Shown here: in pieces, positions 1 to 5,804 of the stretch
Numbering within the stretch: position 1 is the first letter of the stretch
Layout: each line of letters opens with the position of its first letter
Source: Deltaproteobacteria bacterium
GTDB lineage: Bacteria; Desulfobacterota; Desulfobacteria; Desulfobacterales; JAFDFH01
Length of the DNA: 5,804 nucleotides
Reading direction: 5' to 3'
Assembly: GCA_019309945.1 (NCBI GenBank)
Contig: JAFDFH010000176.1
Coordinates: 1-5,804, forward strand
Program-made: the position numbers and the translations under genes
Notes under the pieces: generated by a model
What the model saw: the letters and a program-made list of their open reading frames with translations, nothing else
Database searches by the model: none
Told to the model about the DNA's origin: nothing

Positions 1-61
1 AGACCATATCTGCTAACGCTTCCGCCAGTTTGTAGACATCCAACTCCTAAACTCGTTTCAT
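1..61 (-). pseudogene. Start of a four-helix-bundle protein gene (23S rRNA intervening-sequence protein-like), interrupted by in-frame TAG and cut by the window edge
   Basis: Reading the minus strand from the ATG at 61-59 gives MKRV, then TAG at 49-47, then ELDVYKLAEALADMV running off the window. The ELDVYKLAEALAD stretch matches, from memory, the N-terminus of the four-helix-bundle family (Pfam PF05635/TIGR02436), whose members often begin MKRV.ELDVYKLAE. Family members are about 110-130 residues and their function is poorly known; some lie inside 23S rRNA intervening sequences, many others are free-standing in Desulfobacterota. The stop falls where a sense codon is expected, which suggests an inactivated gene. 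Alternatives are initiation at the TTG at 43-41, though AGGAG lies only one base before it, or read-through, for example as pyrrolysine. The gene begins 60 bases after the smc stop on the same strand. Only about 20 codons are visible, so the family call is moderate and the pseudogene status tentative. Confidence 0.5.
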
Positions 62-70
62 CTCGCCCCA

Positions 71-98
71 ATTTCTACTTTCCAATTTCAAGTTTCAA
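71..98. repeat. Degenerate 7-bp tandem repeat (four units, NTTTCNA)
   Basis: The plus strand reads ATTTCTA, CTTTCCA, ATTTCAA, GTTTCAA in direct succession, which is four units of a 7-bp motif. On the minus strand this is TTGAAAC-like and lies just upstream of the four-helix-bundle ATG. Similar TTGAAA runs precede such genes in Desulfobacterales as I recall them, but I cannot verify this here. The four units are degenerate, and chance AT-rich periodicity is possible. Confidence 0.5.
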
Positions 99-121
99 GC
101 CGTGAACGGTTACACCGAAGT

Positions 122-3100
122 TTATCCTTCCGATTGTACAAGATTAACGGAAACTAGTTTGGAAATGCCCTTTTTCTCCATGGTAATACCAAGGAGCGTG
201 TCGGCAAATTCCATGCTCTTTTTATTATGGGTTACCATAATAATTTGAGATTGTTCTCCGATGATTTTCAACAGATCGTTAAAGCGATAAATATTGGCAT
301 CATCAAGGGGTGCGTCAATTTCATCCATAAGGCAGAACGATGCAGGCTTGATCAAAAATATGGAGAAGATGAACGCTATCGCCGAAAGTGCTTTTTCACC
401 GCCCGAAAGGAGGCTCATGCGGGTTAGTTTTTTCCCTGGTGGGTGAATCATAAACTCGACACCGGTTTCAAGGGGTTTATCCGGCTGTGTCAGCATGAGA
501 CGGGCCGTTCCGCCATTGAACAATCTGGGAAACACACCACTTAATTTTTCGTTGACCAGATCAAAGGTTTTTATAAAACGCGCCTGTGTAATTCTATTGA
601 TCTTGCGAATAACCTTATGAAGATCTTCAACGGCTTTAACAAGATCGTCACGCTGCTCGGTAAGGAAGTTGAAACGGGTCTCGAGCTGCTCATATTCCTT
701 GATAGCGCCAAGATTGACGTCATCGATGTCTGCGATTTTGTTTCTGTAATGCGTTAATTCATCTTCCATTTCATCCACTGATAATTTTTGAATTTCAGGC
801 GTCGCATGCGCCTGTTGGGAAAATTCGGTCCGGAGTTCGAAAAGGGATTTATGATAATATTCTTCGAGACGGCCGGCCAAATTTTCACGTTTGATATTTT
901 GTTGGGATTGCTCAAGTTCGAGCAAACGGATTTTTTGCAACGTCTCTTCCCGCTTGCTTTGTAACTCTGAAATGATGCTGTCGTTTTCTTTTAGCCGGGT
1001 ATCAATGGCTTGATAATCCGCCTCATTGTTTTCGAGTGTTTGCTCGAGGTGTTTAATATTGTCATACAGCTGTGCCAGCCGCTGGTCATAATCAGTTATT
1101 TTTTGTTTGGAAGCGGTCCTTTTTTGATATTTTTCGTTTATCTCCCGGGAAAGTTGCTCCAGTCGATTGATCCCGTCATCTTCAAATTCCCGAAGCCGCC
1201 TCAAGGTCGTGTTACCGTTTTCCAGCCTTGCATTTAATGATGTCCTCTTGAGCTGGAGGTCAACAACCTTTTGATTAATCTTTTCCAGTTCCGAAGAGAC
1301 TCCGCTGATTTTTTCTGAGGTTCCTGCGACTCGGTCCTGGGCCCATTTAACCTCTTTATCGATCTCAACGATGATCTTGGTGTGCCGGGTCAATTCATCA
1401 TCGATATCACTCGCTTCACCCAGTAGTTGCTCCTGCTCTAAACGCACGATATCAAGATGACGACGGGCGTGCTTAAAATCTTCAGTGGCTTTATAAAGCG
1501 TCTTTTCGGTTTCGGTTTCGGTTTGGGTCGTCTTATGCTTCTGTTCGATCAGCTTTTGAAGGTTATTTTCAATGTGACGAACAGTGGATTCCAGTTCGTT
1601 TTGATCTTGACGGCCTGAACTCAGCTTTTGGTCCAGCATTGTTATCTGATGCTCCAGGCTTTTCATTTCCTGTTTTTTTACAAGAATGCCCGCCAGATTT
1701 TCTTTACTGCCGCCGATCAAGATTCCTTGATGGGAAACAATATCACCATCTTTGGTTACAACCGTCTGGAAAACACCATTGTTGTTATATACCTTTAGGG
1801 CTGCTTCCAGGTTGTCGGCGATCACAACATGATCTAAAAGGGCTTTAATTATATCTTCAAAACCGGGCTTTACGGCAACATGATTCAACAACAGATTCGC
1901 CGGGTTCGGCTTTTTTTGTGAAATCACTTGCATGGCTTTAACACAAGGGACCGGAATAAATCCGCTACGTCCCGCCCCGGTTGTTTGAAGGTAATTGATC
2001 GAGGCCCGGGCCGTCTGCTGGTCCTTCACAATGATGTATTGCAGGGATTCGCCCAGAACAGCTTCTACTGCGATTTCAAAAGAGGCCTCCGGTTCTATGA
2101 TATCTGCCATCAGCCCCATAATACCATCCGCTTTCAAGGCCGAAGGCATGTTGTCCGGAGTGTTGGGGTCTTCATTTATTTTACCTCTTTGCATAATTGC
2201 CTTGACACCGTCCCTGTACCACTCATAGTTATTTTCCATTTTCTTTAAAGCGGACAGGCTTGTTCTGGCATTGTTTCTTTCGAGTTCCAGGGTTTGAACG
2301 TGCTTGATCTGTTTGCCAAGCACTGTACTTTTTTGGTTGAGTTGTTCCTGTATAATGGCGATGCGGTGGTTAAGATCATCCTTTTTCTTTTTTAATAAAT
2401 CGAGTTGTTCGCTAACTCTGGTTTCCCTGTTACAGGCCTCTGTGACGCTCTTCTCAGCGGTAGCCTCCTCTTCCGCTGTCCTTTTCAGACGTCTATTTAG
2501 ACTTTCCTTGTTGTTTGATGCGTTCTGATAGATATTTTTATAGCGTGCCTCGCGGGTCACGAGATCCATAAGATCTGTTTTAGACTTTTCAAGGGTCTGA
2601 TTTAAGCTTGTTAATTGATCGCTTATTTGTTGGGAGGTTAACCGTTGCTGATCCAAAGCGATGTTTACGGTTTCTATCTCTTGGGTCAGGCTCGTAATCT
2701 GTTGTTCAATCTGAGAAATTTCGGAAATGATATTCCTGTTCTTGGCTTCAATGTCTCCGCGTGCGGATTCAAGTGCTTGCGCTTCGCCGGCGAGCCTTTC
2801 AATATCTTTGCGAAGGTGGGCGAGATCATTTTCAATTCGATCGACGGTGCGCTGGGTTTCAAATTTATGGGATTTTTTCTCCGAAATTTCCTGATTTTTT
2901 TTCCAGCGCTGGACCTTGATGTCCTCAACGGCGGCGTCCAGTTTTTTCAGTTTGGATGTATGGGCAATGTCCGTATCCTTTTGATCGTTTAACAATGCGT
3001 CGGTATCATTGATTGCTCGCGTGTAGTCATCATGATAGGCAAGGGACAGGCGGACATCCAGGCTCCGGATTCGGTCTTGATATGCTTTGTAACGTTCCGC

Positions 3101-3742
3101 TTTTTTGGCTTGACGTTTAAGGCCGGCCATTTGCCGTTTAACCTCAGTGATGATGTCGGAGACGCGCAACAGGTTCTGATTTGTCGATTCAACCTTTCGA
3201 AGCGCTTCGATTTTACGGTTCTTATACCGGGTGATGCCTGCGGCCTCCTCTATGAACAACCTTCTTTCTTCAGGTCCGGCATCTGTAATCGCACCAATGT
3301 TTCCCTGTTGTATTACGGCATACGTCTTCACGCCCATACCGCTGCCCATAAACAGGTTGTGGATATCTTTTAACCGGCAGGGTTGTTTATTGATGAGATA
3401 GGTGCTTTCACCCGACCGATACAGCCGCCTGGTTACCATAATTTCGGTAAAATCTTTTAGTTCTTCCGGGGCGGTACCGTTGTTGTTTAAAAGGGTTAAT
3501 GAGACCTCGGCCATATTCAGGGGCGATTTCCCGTCCGTACCGGAAAAAATCACATCCTCCATAGCCTTGCCGCGCAGCTGTTTTATACTTTGCTCGCCCA
3601 TCACCCATCTGAGGGCATCAACAATGTTGCTCTTGCCACAACCGTTGGGACCGACAATGGCTGAAATCCCTGAAGGAAAGTCGATACTGGTTTTTTCAAG
3701 AAAGGATTTGAACCCAATTACATCAAGCCTTTTTAGCTTCAT
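122..3742 (-). CDS. smc: Chromosome segregation protein SMC (structural maintenance of chromosomes ATPase)
   Basis: This 1206-residue protein has the full SMC architecture at the usual bacterial length (about 1150-1250). The N-terminal head carries Walker A GPNGCGKS at residues 31-38 and the Q-loop in YAVIQQGNIG near 141-150. A long charged coiled coil follows (about 170-500), then the hinge at about 510-690 with GRSGFIPV at 591-598. The return coil runs to about 1000. The C-terminal head has DDVNLGAI near 1007, the ABC signature LLSGGEKAL at 1111-1119, Walker B FCLMDEIDAPLD at 1136-1147 (D1140, E1141) and the H-loop VTHN with H1172. No catalytic residue is missing. In bacteria SMC homodimers work with ScpA and ScpB to organise and segregate the nucleoid by ATP-driven loop extrusion; neither partner gene is in the window. 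The ATG is supported by AGGAGG nine bases upstream and by the head domain beginning at once (MKLKRLDVIGFKSF). It appears to be transcribed from its own promoter. Confidence 0.97.
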   Translation of the reverse strand: MKLKRLDVIGFKSFLEKTSIDFPSGISAIVGPNGCGKSNIVDALRWVMGEQSIKQLRGKAMEDVIFSGTDGKSPLNMAEVSLTLLNNNGTAPEELKDFTEIMVTRRLYRSGESTYLINKQPCRLKDIHNLFMGSGMGVKTYAVIQQGNIGAITDAGPEERRLFIEEAAGITRYKNRKIEALRKVESTNQNLLRVSDIITEVKRQMAGLKRQAKKAERYKAYQDRIRSLDVRLSLAYHDDYTRAINDTDALLNDQKDTDIAHTSKLKKLDAAVEDIKVQRWKKNQEISEKKSHKFETQRTVDRIENDLAHLRKDIERLAGEAQALESARGDIEAKNRNIISEISQIEQQITSLTQEIETVNIALDQQRLTSQQISDQLTSLNQTLEKSKTDLMDLVTREARYKNIYQNASNNKESLNRRLKRTAEEEATAEKSVTEACNRETRVSEQLDLLKKKKDDLNHRIAIIQEQLNQKSTVLGKQIKHVQTLELERNNARTSLSALKKMENNYEWYRDGVKAIMQRGKINEDPNTPDNMPSALKADGIMGLMADIIEPEASFEIAVEAVLGESLQYIIVKDQQTARASINYLQTTGAGRSGFIPVPCVKAMQVISQKKPNPANLLLNHVAVKPGFEDIIKALLDHVVIADNLEAALKVYNNNGVFQTVVTKDGDIVSHQGILIGGSKENLAGILVKKQEMKSLEHQITMLDQKLSSGRQDQNELESTVRHIENNLQKLIEQKHKTTQTETETEKTLYKATEDFKHARRHLDIVRLEQEQLLGEASDIDDELTRHTKIIVEIDKEVKWAQDRVAGTSEKISGVSSELEKINQKVVDLQLKRTSLNARLENGNTTLRRLREFEDDGINRLEQLSREINEKYQKRTASKQKITDYDQRLAQLYDNIKHLEQTLENNEADYQAIDTRLKENDSIISELQSKREETLQKIRLLELEQSQQNIKRENLAGRLEEYYHKSLFELRTEFSQQAHATPEIQKLSVDEMEDELTHYRNKIADIDDVNLGAIKEYEQLETRFNFLTEQRDDLVKAVEDLHKVIRKINRITQARFIKTFDLVNEKLSGVFPRLFNGGTARLMLTQPDKPLETGVEFMIHPPGKKLTRMSLLSGGEKALSAIAFIFSIFLIKPASFCLMDEIDAPLDDANIYRFNDLLKIIGEQSQIIMVTHNKKSMEFADTLLGITMEKKGISKLVSVNLVQSEG

Positions 3743-3751
3743 ATAGGGGAG

Positions 3752-3757
3752 CCTCCT
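3752..3757 (-). promoter_or_regulatory. Shine-Dalgarno site of smc
   Basis: A perfect AGGAGG on the minus strand lies nine bases before the smc ATG at 3742-3740. It fixes the start and predicts efficient initiation. Confidence 0.85.
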
Positions 3758-3768
3758 GACGATTTTTG

Positions 3769-3782
3769 CAAATTAGAATTTG
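3769..3782. promoter_or_regulatory. Short AT-rich palindrome in the smc leader
   Basis: CAAATT-AG-AATTTG has perfect 6-bp arms around a 2-bp centre. It lies 11 bases upstream of the smc Shine-Dalgarno sequence and about 15-28 bases after the predicted transcription start. The position would suit an operator, but no regulator family is recognised, and a 12-bp match in AT-rich DNA could be chance. Confidence 0.25.
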
Positions 3783-3802
3783 TGATGGAATAAACCGGAT
3801 AA

Positions 3803-3831
3803 GCTATAACAGGAGAAAACCCGCTTGTAAA
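3803..3831 (-). promoter_or_regulatory. Predicted sigma70-type promoter of smc
   Basis: On the minus strand TTTACA (3831-3826, five of six matches to the -35 consensus) is followed by exactly 17 bases and then TATAGC (3808-3803, four of six matches to the -10). A TG one base before the -10 makes an extended -10 element (TGTTATAGC). Transcription would start near 3796, giving a leader of about 54 bases. It is the best-spaced hexamer pair I found in the gap between the transporter and smc, and it supports smc as a separate transcription unit. Confidence 0.55.
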
Positions 3832-3850
3832 GAAAAAAACACAATGGAAG

Positions 3851-3874
3851 GTATATTTTTTGTTTTAAATATAC
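3851..3874. repeat. Perfect 8-bp inverted repeat upstream of the smc promoter
   Basis: GTATATTT and AAATATAC are perfect reverse complements separated by an 8-base T-rich spacer. The element lies 19 bases upstream of the predicted smc -35 box. It could be a binding site for a dimeric regulator or simply a weak AT hairpin. There is no GC stem or U-tract, so it is not a typical intrinsic terminator. Confidence 0.45.
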
Positions 3875-3913
3875 AAGATGTGGGAATTGAAACCATTTTT
3901 TACTCGTTTTGAA

Positions 3914-3932
3914 CCGGGCGCTTGTCGGCCGG
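3914..3932 (-). terminator. Possible weak terminator or stem-loop after the transporter genes
   Basis: CCGGGCG and CGGCCGG can pair as a 7-bp stem with one internal G-G or C-C mismatch around a 5-base loop (3921-3925). It starts seven bases after the ATPase stop codon. The sequence after it on the minus strand (TTCAAAACG) is not a clean T-run, so a standard intrinsic terminator is doubtful; the stem could still slow polymerase or protect the mRNA 3' end. Confidence 0.25.
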
Positions 3933-3938
3933 ACGAAA

Positions 3939-4670
3939 TTAGAGAATTTGGCTTAAGAAAAGTTTCGTTCGATCATGGGTCGGGTTGGTAAAGAAATGCT
4001 CGGGCGTTCCGACTTCCACAATGGCCCCCTCGTCCATGAAAATCACCCGGTCGGCCACTTCTCTTGCAAAACCCATTTCATGGGACACAACAACCATTGT
4101 CATGCCCTCTTTAGCCAGTGTTTTCATCACGTCGAGCACTTCACCGATCATTTCAGGATCCAGTGCCGAGGTCGGTTCATCAAACAGCATGACCTTTGGA
4201 TCCATGGCCAGCGCGCGGGCAATTGCCACCCGCTGTTGCTGTCCGCCGGACAATTGATCAGGATACACCTGGGCCTTGTCTTGAATACCGACCTTATTAA
4301 GCAGCCCCATGGCCTTCTCTTGGGCATCGGTTTTAGATCTTTTGCGTACGACCGTTTGGGCCAGGGTAATGTTCTCAAAAACCGTTTTATGGGGGAAGAG
4401 GTTGAATGATTGAAACACCATTCCAACTTCAGCCCGTATCTTGTCGATATCGGTTTTGGGATGAAGAATATCAACGCCATCAACCAAGATATGTCCGCTG
4501 TCAGGTGTTTCCAGATGGTTCAGGCACCGTATAAACGTACTTTTACCGGATCCGGACGGCCCGCAAACCACCACCACCTCGCCGGCTTCAATTGTACTTG
4601 AAATATCAACCAGGGCCTTGACAACATGGGGCACCCAAAAGGTTTTGGAAATGTTTTGAACGTCAATCAC
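3939..4670 (-). CDS. Polar amino-acid ABC transporter ATP-binding protein (GlnQ/HisP family)
   Basis: From the GTG at 4670-4668 this encodes 243 residues, the usual length for the GlnQ/HisP/ArtP family. It is the cytoplasmic ATPase that powers import of a polar amino acid through the adjacent permease. Visible motifs are Walker A GPSGSGKST (37-45), the Q-loop in VFQSFNLFPH (85-94, Q87), signature LSGGQQQRVAIARAL (140-154), Walker B VMLFDEPTSALDP (160-172, D164 and E165) and the H-loop SHEMGFA (H197). All catalytic residues are present. The frame is open further upstream to an ATG at 4748, but that adds 26 residues that merely overlap the permease. The GTG start is preferred because it overlaps the permease stop as GTGA, has AGGAGG 11 bases upstream, and gives the family-typical N-terminus MIDVQNISKTF. 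The substrate (glutamine, glutamate, arginine, histidine or other) cannot be told from the sequence. Confidence 0.95.
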   Translation of the reverse strand: MIDVQNISKTFWVPHVVKALVDISSTIEAGEVVVVCGPSGSGKSTFIRCLNHLETPDSGHILVDGVDILHPKTDIDKIRAEVGMVFQSFNLFPHKTVFENITLAQTVVRKRSKTDAQEKAMGLLNKVGIQDKAQVYPDQLSGGQQQRVAIARALAMDPKVMLFDEPTSALDPEMIGEVLDVMKTLAKEGMTMVVVSHEMGFAREVADRVIFMDEGAIVEVGTPEHFFTNPTHDRTKLFLSQIL

Positions 4671-5677
4671 GTGGCCAATGTCCTCCTTTCCAGATACTGT
4701 AAAAACATGGAAAGTGTAAATGTCAGAATTAGATATAAAAGCGCGCAAACAAACCAGAGTTCAAACGGCTGCAGGCTGGTTGTTACCACTTCCCGGGTTG
4801 CCTTGGTCAATTCCCGGATGGCGATGATGCCGAGCAAGGAAGAATCTTTTATCAGGCTGATGAATTGGCCGGCCAGGGGAGGAATAATCCGGCGCAGGGC
4901 CTGGGGTAGAATGACATGGATCATGGCCTGGGCATAGGTCATACCTAAAGACCGGGATGCTTCCATTTGTCCCCGGTGGATCGACTGGATGCCGGCTCTC
5001 ACCATTTCGGCCACATAGGCCCCGGTGAAAACGGCCAGGGCGGTGACGCCGAAATACAGAGAAGGAATCTGGAATAATCCCTGGTTAATGAGAACCGAAT
5101 TGATTAGCGTTCCCAGGACAAAATACCAGATAAAGATTTGGACCAGTAAAGGCGAACCACGGACAATTTCGATATAGGTAATTGCGGACCATTTCAGAGC
5201 CGGGTTGCTTGATATACGCGCAAGCCCGGTAAAAAGGCCGATAATGATGCCAAAAATAATAGCAACGAAACTGACTTTTAAAGTGAGCCACAGACCTTGC
5301 ATCAAAATGCCGACACGCCATTGGCTGTAGGTGGCCAGTATGTCTCCGGAATAGATGAAATCTCCCTCTTCGACACGAATATTCGCCACAGGAACTTCGT
5401 AGGATTCGGATTGTTCGAGACCTTTAACCAGAATAATGGCCGTCTTATCCTTTGGGGTGATCCGTTCGACTTCCCCTTCAATCTCTGCGCTGATTTCGAC
5501 CTGATCTTTAAAAACAAAATACTGGGGAATACGATACCATCGCCACACATAATCGATTTTTAGCGTCGAATAATAAAGCGAATAGCAAGCCATGAAAAGT
5601 AAAAGAAAAAAGACGCCCACCCAGACATAATAGGAGCCGGGTTTTTTGAACCGTTTGATCGTTGTCAGAGAATCCAT
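4667..5677 (-). CDS. Polar amino-acid ABC transporter permease (HisM/GlnP type) with N-terminal extra helix and inserted beta-rich domain
   Basis: This inner-membrane permease of the His/Glu/Gln/Arg family has 336 residues from the ATG at 5677, against about 220-250 for a plain HisM/GlnP. The C-terminal two thirds (about 123-336) is the transmembrane transport domain. It carries the family stretch YIEIVRGSPLLVQ (168-180) and the EAA loop EASRSLGMTYAQ...ILPQALRRIIPP (239-267), which docks on the ATPase. Upstream is an extra helix (about 18-37) preceded by a basic segment (KRFKK). Then comes an insert of about 60 residues (58-119) rich in short beta-type strands, ending RVEEGDFIYSGDILA. By the positive-inside rule the insert would be periplasmic. 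A single permease suggests a homodimeric channel. An in-frame GTG at 5686 would add three residues; the ATG is chosen because GAGG lies just before it, although the spacing is short (three bases). The stop overlaps the ATPase GTG. No substrate-binding protein gene is visible. Confidence 0.92.
   Translation of the reverse strand: MDSLTTIKRFKKPGSYYVWVGVFFLLLFMACYSLYYSTLKIDYVWRWYRIPQYFVFKDQVEISAEIEGEVERITPKDKTAIILVKGLEQSESYEVPVANIRVEEGDFIYSGDILATYSQWRVGILMQGLWLTLKVSFVAIIFGIIIGLFTGLARISSNPALKWSAITYIEIVRGSPLLVQIFIWYFVLGTLINSVLINQGLFQIPSLYFGVTALAVFTGAYVAEMVRAGIQSIHRGQMEASRSLGMTYAQAMIHVILPQALRRIIPPLAGQFISLIKDSSLLGIIAIRELTKATREVVTTSLQPFELWFVCALLYLILTFTLSMFLQYLERRTLAT
4682..4687 (-). promoter_or_regulatory. 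Shine-Dalgarno site of the ATPase gene, inside the permease gene
   Basis: AGGAGG on the minus strand lies within the last permease codons, 11 bases before the GTG at 4670. Together with the four-base GTGA overlap it decides the ATPase start and indicates translational coupling of the two genes. Confidence 0.7.
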
Positions 5678-5723
5678 CGCCCTCACATCTGTTTATCGAT
5701 CCGTTGTTGTCTATGGTTTGGGG

Positions 5724-5804
5724 GTCAAGGATTCGAGGGTTCAAGGGTTCGAGGGTTCAAGGGGGTGTGGAAAATTCGACGATGCCTTTACTGGAATCCT
5801 TGAC
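5724..5804. repeat. 11-bp perfect inverted repeat at the right window edge
   Basis: GTCAAGGATTC at 5724-5734 and GAATCCTTGAC at 5794-5804 are perfect reverse complements separated by 59 bases. The right arm stops at the last base of the window, so the true extent is unknown. The left arm coincides with the first unit of the 8-bp tandem repeat, so the right arm may be the inverted start of another repeat run rather than part of a defined element. Confidence 0.5.
5725..5764. repeat. Five tandem copies of an 8-bp degenerate repeat (TCRAGGRK)
   Basis: Units are TCAAGGAT, TCGAGGGT, TCAAGGGT, TCGAGGGT and TCAAGGGG. Alternating A and G at position three also makes this a 16-bp repeat in about 2.5 copies. 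It lies between the permease start and the window edge, about 48 bases upstream of the permease ATG. I recall similar TTGAACCC/TTGAATCC runs near four-helix-bundle genes in Desulfobacterales; this is unverified. No convincing promoter for the permease is visible between the repeat and its start. Confidence 0.75.

Noticed and set aside
37..46. AGGAG followed four bases later by ATG (39-37, minus strand) as a real gene start
   Set aside because: That frame reaches a stop after eight codons, so the match is incidental to the four-helix-bundle reading frame.
227..3746. Several plus- and minus-strand frames of 60-115 codons opposite or within smc
   Set aside because: They are shadows of the SMC coding frame, with low-complexity, Phe/Leu-rich antisense composition and no domains or ribosome-binding sites.
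3844..3912. A 22-codon plus-strand reading frame (MEGIFFVLNIQDVG...) in the smc-transporter intergenic region
   Set aside because: It has no Shine-Dalgarno sequence, spans the AT-rich inverted repeat, and shows no recognisable features; a chance frame of this length is expected.
4671..4748. A longer ATPase start at the ATG 4748-4746 giving 269 residues
   Set aside because: The extra 26 residues lie wholly inside the permease gene and are not family-like; the GTG at 4670 has a Shine-Dalgarno sequence and the GTGA coupling.
4020..5500. The transporter as a novel defence or signalling system next to smc
   Set aside because: All motifs are standard for polar amino-acid uptake and the SMC is a normal chromosomal one, not a MukB/JetC/Wadjet type; no defence partner genes are present.
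5757..5804. A minus-strand frame open to the window edge that would end VKDSSKGIVEFSTPP then TGA
   Set aside because: Only 15 codons are visible, the stop lies in the tandem repeat, and nothing identifies it as the tail of an upstream gene; it needs sequence beyond 5804.
5782..5804. A plus-strand ATG with MPLLESL running off the right edge
   Set aside because: There is no convincing Shine-Dalgarno sequence and only seven codons, within the inverted-repeat region.

Overview
The window reads as an ordinary chromosomal stretch from a Desulfobacterota (deltaproteobacterial) bacterium, most likely of the Desulfobacterales. This rests on recognising protein sequence: the SMC head (the 'DAGPEERRLFIEEAAGITRYK' region), the hinge wording, and an amino-acid ABC permease with an N-terminal extension. 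It also rests on degenerate TTGAA/TTGAACC-type intergenic repeats beside a four-helix-bundle gene. No database search was possible, so the lineage is an inference.

All three intact genes lie on the minus strand. From right to left (their direction of transcription) the layout is as follows. At 5678-5804 there is an intergenic edge with five copies of an 8-bp degenerate repeat and an 11-bp perfect inverted repeat that ends exactly at the window border. At 4667-5677 lies a polar amino-acid ABC transporter permease with an extra N-terminal membrane helix and an inserted beta-rich, probably periplasmic, domain. At 3939-4670 lies its GlnQ/HisP-type ATPase, whose GTG start overlaps the permease stop (GTGA). 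At 3743-3938 a 196-bp intergenic region holds two AT-rich inverted repeats, an imperfect GC stem and a good sigma70-type promoter for the next gene. At 122-3742 lies a full-length chromosome-segregation SMC ATPase. At 1-121 there is a degenerate 7-bp repeat, a CCGTGAACGG motif, and the first codons of a four-helix-bundle (23S rRNA intervening-sequence protein-like) gene with an in-frame TAG at codon 5.

The permease and ATPase form a translationally coupled two-gene transporter module. Its substrate-binding protein is not in the window and may lie upstream, beyond the right edge, or elsewhere. smc appears to be a separate transcription unit with its own promoter and strong Shine-Dalgarno sequence. 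I see no CRISPR array, phage, transposase, toxin-antitoxin pair, tRNA or rRNA, and no convincing new biological system. The points most worth a second look are the stop-interrupted four-helix-bundle gene with its associated repeats, the repeat and inverted repeat at the right edge, and the beta-rich insert of the permease.
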